Shown here piece after piece: positions 59,612-64,000 of a stretch of DNA of 64,000 nt. Source of the DNA: Acorus gramineus (taxonomy: Eukaryota; Streptophyta; Magnoliopsida; Acorales; Acoraceae); the NCBI GenBank assembly GCA_030737835.1, contig CM060850.1, positions 14,650,068-14,714,067 on the forward strand, in the 5' to 3' direction. The notes below the pieces were generated by a model. The model worked only from the letters and a program-made list of their open reading frames with translations. It was not told the origin of the DNA and ran no database searches. Every line of letters starts with the position of its first letter. The first letter of the stretch is position 1. The translations under genes and the position numbers were made by a program.

Positions 59612-59815
59612 TCCTGTTTGCAGCCCCTTGCATATACTATGATAGCGCAGTATATACTACGTTATCATAGTATATGACATGATTTTTTTTTATTTTTTAA
59701 CTCGAAAAAAAATACACTATTATTATATATCAATATATACATCATTTCGTATAACAGCATACACTTCAAAGAGAGAGTGAATGATTTTTTAAGAAAAAAA
59801 AAAAACGATGTGGAG
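59612..59815. repeat. AT-rich dispersed repeat in the chitinase promoter
   Basis: It matches 8960-9165 and is absent from the relic promoter. It ends only about 55 bp before the TATA box of the right chitinase gene. Confidence 0.6.
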
Positions 59816-59870
59816 TATCATCTTCCTTATCATGACATAAGCATGCAAAACAATGGCACAAGTCCCCCTC

Positions 59871-59878
59871 TATATAAG
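59871..59878 (+). promoter_or_regulatory. TATA box of the right chitinase gene
   Basis: TATATAAG lies 72-79 nt upstream of the ATG, giving a leader of about 45-50 nt. The equivalent site in the 54.5-kb relic is TACATGAG. Confidence 0.8.
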
Positions 59879-59949
59879 ACAACCCACTCGACTAATCCAT
59901 TCACCACGTCCCAGTAGTACTCCTACTGAATTCACAAAAAAAAAAAAAA

Positions 59950-62643
59950 ATGAAGGGTTACACAGTGATCCTCCTCTTCTTGACAATAACAACCACATCA
60001 ATGGTTGTCTCTGGGCAACCAATATGTGGAAAACAAGCCAACAATGCACTCTGCCCCAACGACCTCTGCTGCAGCGCGAGCGGTTACTGCGGCATCTCTG
60101 TTTACCACTGCAAAGATGGCTGTCAAAGCCAATGCGACGGCGCAGACCCGGAACCCCCTGAAGAAGGCGTTGGCCCCGTCGGATCGCTCGTCAGCCAGTC
60201 TTTGTTTGAGGAGATGTTGAAGCACCGCAACGACGAGGTTTGCCCCGCCAGAAAGTTCTTCCATTACCACGATTTCATGGTTTCAGGGAACTCGTTCGAG
60301 GGGTTCGCCTCGACCGGTGATGAGAATACGCGTAAGAGGGAGATGGCCGCTTTTCTTGCCCACACTTCCCATGAAACCACTGGTACGTACATACTTTTGA
60401 TGAAGGAAGGAAATGAAAGAGAATAAGAGAGAAAATAATAATTTCAAATTCTTTGATAATTCTGAATAATCCAACACACAGTGTTTAAATAACAAAACTA
60501 CTGGTACGCGATGACCGGTGATGAAGTAGTCAAATGTCCTTTTGATGTAGGACAGACAGAGAAGAGATAATAATTGTTCATATTCTTTAATAATCCACTA
60601 AATGGTATACATGTACATGTTTAAATAATAAAGCAAATCACATCTTAATCAAGTAAAACTACTCTAGTCTTCCTATAAAATTATGTAGTATCCTAATCAT
60701 CCACATCATCAGTTGTCCGATTGCTTTTTGAGTAATGTTTTAAAACCCTACCCGATCTGGTCGGTTGAGCCGATTAAACCTTTACTTTGTCTGCTTTGAA
60801 TTCTTGTTCGATTTACTCTTAAAACCCAATGACATAAATTAAAAATCGATAAAACTCAATCAACTTACTGGTTGAAATGATGGTTTTTGTGAACCTACAC
60901 GGGCTAATTAAACCAATCGATTTTTTTATTAATAGAAATTGTGATTAATTACTTGATAAAATATAAAACATTTCATAACTTTTATTTAGTGTTGATAATT
61001 AATATATTAATTATATTATAATTATGTAACGGTTCAAATTCAGTTGGCCTGACAATTGAACTAGTCACCTTTAATCCGTTTTTTTATTTTTTTTTGTCAG
61101 TGGACGATTTGATTTGCTTTTGAGTAAATATTTGTATTTATTGATTAATTATATATATATATATACACACACTGCACATAGGTGGATGGCCGGGTGGACC
61201 AGAACCCTACACGTGGGGTTACTGTTACAAGGAAACTCCAAGTCCCGCGTATTTTTGCGAAGGACCATGTGAAGAAAAATATCCATGCGCAGACGGCAAG
61301 CACTACTACGGCCGAGGACCCATGCATATCACCACGTGAGTGTCTTTTTGTTGTATAATAAAATGTGCGATTTGTATAAATAACCTCAATCCCATTTCTT
61401 GAATATTTGTAAAAAAATATATTATTTGATCCAGTCAACGCTGCAAAGATTAACTATTTAAAAAGAAGACGTGATATATATATCATACCTAATATGACAG
61501 CGCTAGTTGGGTCAAAAGTTAGTTTTTGTTGGTATTCATTAAATTGAGTTTATTTATGCAAATTGCATTAGTAAAATGCAAAATTTACATAAATAACTTT
61601 ATTTTTGTAATATTAGCATGAATAATCTCGCTCTTAAGACATTTCATTTATAAAAATTAACATTTGATACAATTGGCACTGTAAAAATTAAACATTTAAA
61701 AAAAAGACGTGATATATGTATCACATCTGACCTGACAACGCTGATTAGATATTGAGTTTATTTTTGTTAATATTTAAAAAAGTGAGTTCATTTATGCAAT
61801 TAAATCGCCTTAATAAAATCATTCTGATTCGATTCATGATGTCTCTAATACTATTATTTTGATTAGAAACTGCATGTACAAATAATCTCATTTCTTGAAT
61901 ATATATAAAAAATTAAAATTTGATCAAGCAAGCCCTGCAAAAATTAACTACTTCTCAGTGAGATGCATGTATCACGCCTGACATAACAGTGCGCTGAGAA
62001 GTTATTTTTTTGTTAATATTCAAGAAAACAAAATTCATTAATACAAATCACCCAAATAAAATGATTCAATTTTATTCATGACCATTTCTGTTTCCGATAC
62101 TTTTTTTTTTTTTGAAAAATTTGTAGTTCATTTATATCAAAAAAAAAAAAAAAAAATTATGATTACAAATGAGTCAAATGAGGAGAGAACAGAAGGCATA
62201 AAAGAGTTTCTCATACTAATATATTGATTTTGATCAGCAACTGCATGTACGGCGAGGCGGGAGAATACCTCGGCATCGACCTCCTGAACAACCCAGAGTT
62301 GGTAGCGACCAACGGAACCATATCATTCGAGACGGCCTTCTTGTTGTGGATGACGGCTCACCCGCCCAAGCCGTCGTGCCACGACGTCATGACGGGGAAA
62401 TGGAGGCCATCGGAGAACGATTTGGAGAATGGGCGTCGACGGGGGTTCGGAGAGACCATAAACATCATCAATGGAGCCGAAGAGTGCGGCGGGAACGACA
62501 TAAGCAAGCGGGCGGAAGACCGCATCGGGTTCTATAAGAGGTACTGCGACATGCTCGGTGTGAGCTATGGTCACCACCTCGACTGCAAGAACGCCCAGCC
62601 TTACTCTCTGATATCGGAGGTCGTCGCTCGGGGCATGAAATGA
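59950..62643 (+). CDS. Class I-like GH19 chitinase paralogue with a divergent chitin-binding module, 330 aa
   Basis: Exons are 59950-60382, 61182-61335 and 62238-62643, with GTACGT...TAG and GTGAGT...CAG introns in the same positions and phases as the left paralogue. Residues 1-22 are a signal peptide. The hevein domain (about 23-64) keeps all eight cysteines, but the first aromatic is Ser (SASGYC, S44) and the late Tyr position is His53. A Pro/Glu-rich linker (65-76) precedes the GH19 domain. The first catalytic Glu is kept (SHETTG, E142). The second Glu lies one residue early by ungapped alignment (CYKET: E162, then T163). The cleft reads [14 protein letters not shown], with His193, Thr195 and Met199 for the usual Gln, Ser/Thr and Asn. 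C174 and C198 are extra cysteines. [11 protein letters not shown]-type C-terminal motifs (about [11 protein letters not shown]) are normal. The product should be secreted or vacuolar; activity on chitin is uncertain. Confidence 0.95.
60383..61181 (+). other. Intron 1 of the right chitinase gene
   Basis: AT-rich. Near 60498-60530 a scrap reads ACTACTGGTACGCGATGACCGGTGATGA, which echoes the exon 1 end ACCACTGGTACG and the exon 1 block GACCGGTGATGAGAA, suggesting a small duplication from the exon. A (TA)n run precedes the 3' splice site. Confidence 0.8.
61370..62230 (+). repeat. Three diverged tandem units in intron 2, one with an exon 3-like start
   Basis: Units of about 215-290 bp begin near 61376, 61590 and 61877 and share TAAATAA..TC, AACTATTTAAAAAGAAGACG-like sequence, GACGTGATATAT and TTTTTGTTAATATT. 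Between units two and three, TTTTGATTAG (ending 61866) is followed by AAACTGCATGTAC, nearly the same as the true junction TTTTGATCAG / CAACTGCATGTAC at 62238. Used as an acceptor it would meet a stop codon two codons later. Confidence 0.75.
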
Positions 62644-62751
62644 TGATGATCATTTGCTCTGTGTGTGTGGTGTGTGTGGGAGAGATTCGGGTATAACATT
62701 GGTACCTTCACTTTGGGGGGGGTGGCCATTGTTGGATAGTGTATGAAATGT

Positions 62752-62757
62752 AATAAA
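62752..62757 (+). terminator. Putative polyadenylation signal of the right chitinase gene
   Basis: AATAAA lies about 110 nt past the stop codon, after a G-rich run. Confidence 0.6.
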
Positions 62758-62759
62758 GT

Positions 62760-63419
62760 CCCGATCGGTTGTCTTAGTGTACGTGGTATGTCTGTATCCA
62801 GCTATCTTATCTATGTGAGAGTTGTGGTTTGGTGTGTTCTAGACCTTCATATTAACTGTTTGTTTTTCAAATTTCCTTTGACTTTTTAAAATAAAAATCC
62901 AATGATAATATCCCTGAAAATAAAAAAACTGTCCTTTCACTTCACTGTAAAAAAAAAACACAATAAAAAATAAACAAAAAAATAAAAGGGGACTGCACCT
63001 GCCTGCTGAAGAAATAACACTCTTGTTTGCTTTTTTATAGTTGTGTTGTATTTATATCGATCAGACAATATTAAACTTGTTAAATGAAATAAATATATCT
63101 ATCACATATGGATTTATTCATAGTTTGAAGCATTTAGAATCTTTTGATTTTAACAATGATAATATGACAATCCCACAATAAAAATAAAACATGATATAAG
63201 CATTAAAAAAATAAACAAAAAATCTAACCCTCTCACTCACTCACTATGCCTGCTACTAATACAAAACAAGCGGTAATCCTTCAAGTGGTAACTGCTACTA
63301 CTCATATGTGCCTACTTCTAATGCAAATCATGTTGGGTATCCCTTTGATATCTCTTAGTGTTTTTCAAAACACCACTCTCATCATATGACCCAAAAGAAA
63401 AATCACACTCAAACTTTAA
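62760..63419. other. AT-rich downstream sequence, no gene seen
   Basis: No recognised feature between the chitinase 3' end and the following MITE. Confidence 0.45.
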
Positions 63420-63889
63420 CCCCCGTTTAGATTGAGAAATTGAGTTATTCTGGATAGATAACTATACCAGTATAGATAACAATTCTACAGGAATAAGAGA
63501 TTTTCTGTTTGGTTGTGTTTTTTATTATTCTCATTGGAAAACGTAAGAATAAAGGTTGAGTTGTTTGGTTGATAAAGAATAAAATATAAATAAAGTGTAA
63601 AAAAATTGATTTAACATGTGGGCCCTTTAATGTATAAGAGGTGTTGATAGGTGATTTGATGTGATAAGGTGTAAAAAGTTGATTTGATTTGTGGGCTCAT
63701 GAGAATAGATAAACTGAGTATAGCTTATCCTAGGGGTTACTTAGAATTATTATACTCTCTTATACTCCTTTAAACTGACTTAGTAATACCAAGTTATACT
63801 CTACAAACAAACAACTATTTTCTCTATCCATTCTTTTACCACACTTATACCACCTTTATCCGAACTTAACCCATTACCCAAACGGGAGC
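63420..63889. mobile_element. PIF/Harbinger-type MITE, 470 bp
   Basis: TAA triplets flank it (63417-63419, 63890-63892). The ends are CCCCCGTTTAGATTGAG and, inverted, GCTCCCGTTTGGGTAAT. It is related to the segments at 36653-37160 and 41745-42240. It has no coding capacity. Confidence 0.75.
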
Positions 63890-64000
63890 TAAAGGACTTG
63901 TTATTTTTATTGATTTGCTTGAATTAAAAATTACACGACGACTCATTCACATCTTTTATAGGGTGTTGTGAGAAAGATAAAAAATCTAAAAAATTCAAAT

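Noticed and set aside
1-64000. tRNA, rRNA, CRISPR or bacterial operon features
   Set aside because: None were seen; tRNA-like matches are only the LTR primer-binding sites.

Overview
The window is plant nuclear DNA, most likely from a dicot. It is AT-rich, has introns with GT-AG borders, and is crowded with plant transposon families. I cannot name the species. No bacterial, organellar, tRNA, rRNA or CRISPR features were seen.

Two host genes look whole. Both encode secreted class I-like chitinases (hevein-type chitin-binding module plus GH19 domain), each with three exons and introns at the same two sites. One is on the minus strand (32302-34626, 318 aa) and one on the plus strand (59950-62643, 330 aa); their 5' ends face each other about 25 kb apart. 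They have decayed in opposite ways. The left protein keeps all chitin-binding aromatics, but the first catalytic Glu of the HETTG motif is Gln and several cleft residues are changed. The right protein keeps that Glu but has lost a chitin-binding aromatic, has the second catalytic Glu one residue out of register, and has gained two cysteines. Intron 2 of both genes holds repeats that carry copies of the exon 3 start. A third chitinase survives only as a promoter and about 20 codons near 54.6 kb. A decayed alpha/beta hydrolase gene (ABHD17 type) lies at 1.2-1.6 kb.

Layout: 1-2 kb, hydrolase relic. 2.1-3.3 kb, CACTA end inside a Copia fragment, then a possible RNase H scrap. 3.9 kb, Tourist-type MITE. 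5.3-8.9 kb, an apparently complete hAT transposon with open transposase, TIRs and a perfect 8-bp target duplication. 10.8-21.0 kb, a Copia element carrying a large solo LTR and a second solo LTR that is itself interrupted by a third. 21.0-29.4 kb, one arm of an inverted repeat split by an LTR element that holds two further LTR insertions. 29.4-31.4 kb, a minus-strand Copia fragment. 31.6 kb, an RNase H remnant. 32.3-34.6 kb, left chitinase. 35.7 kb, MULE-type MITE. 37.2-38.8 kb, the other inverted-repeat arm. 38.9-48.2 kb, hAT relic, local duplications, MITEs and a short LTR element with both LTRs. 49.5-53.2 kb, a minus-strand solo LTR. 54.3-58.9 kb, chitinase relic and a tandemly duplicated LINE tail, one copy split by a solo LTR. 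59.6-62.8 kb, right chitinase. 63.4 kb, a PIF-type MITE.

The locus reads as a chitinase cluster expanded by duplication and then heavily invaded by mobile elements. Most LTR material is solo LTRs, which points to frequent LTR-LTR recombination. All virus-like elements here are fossils.
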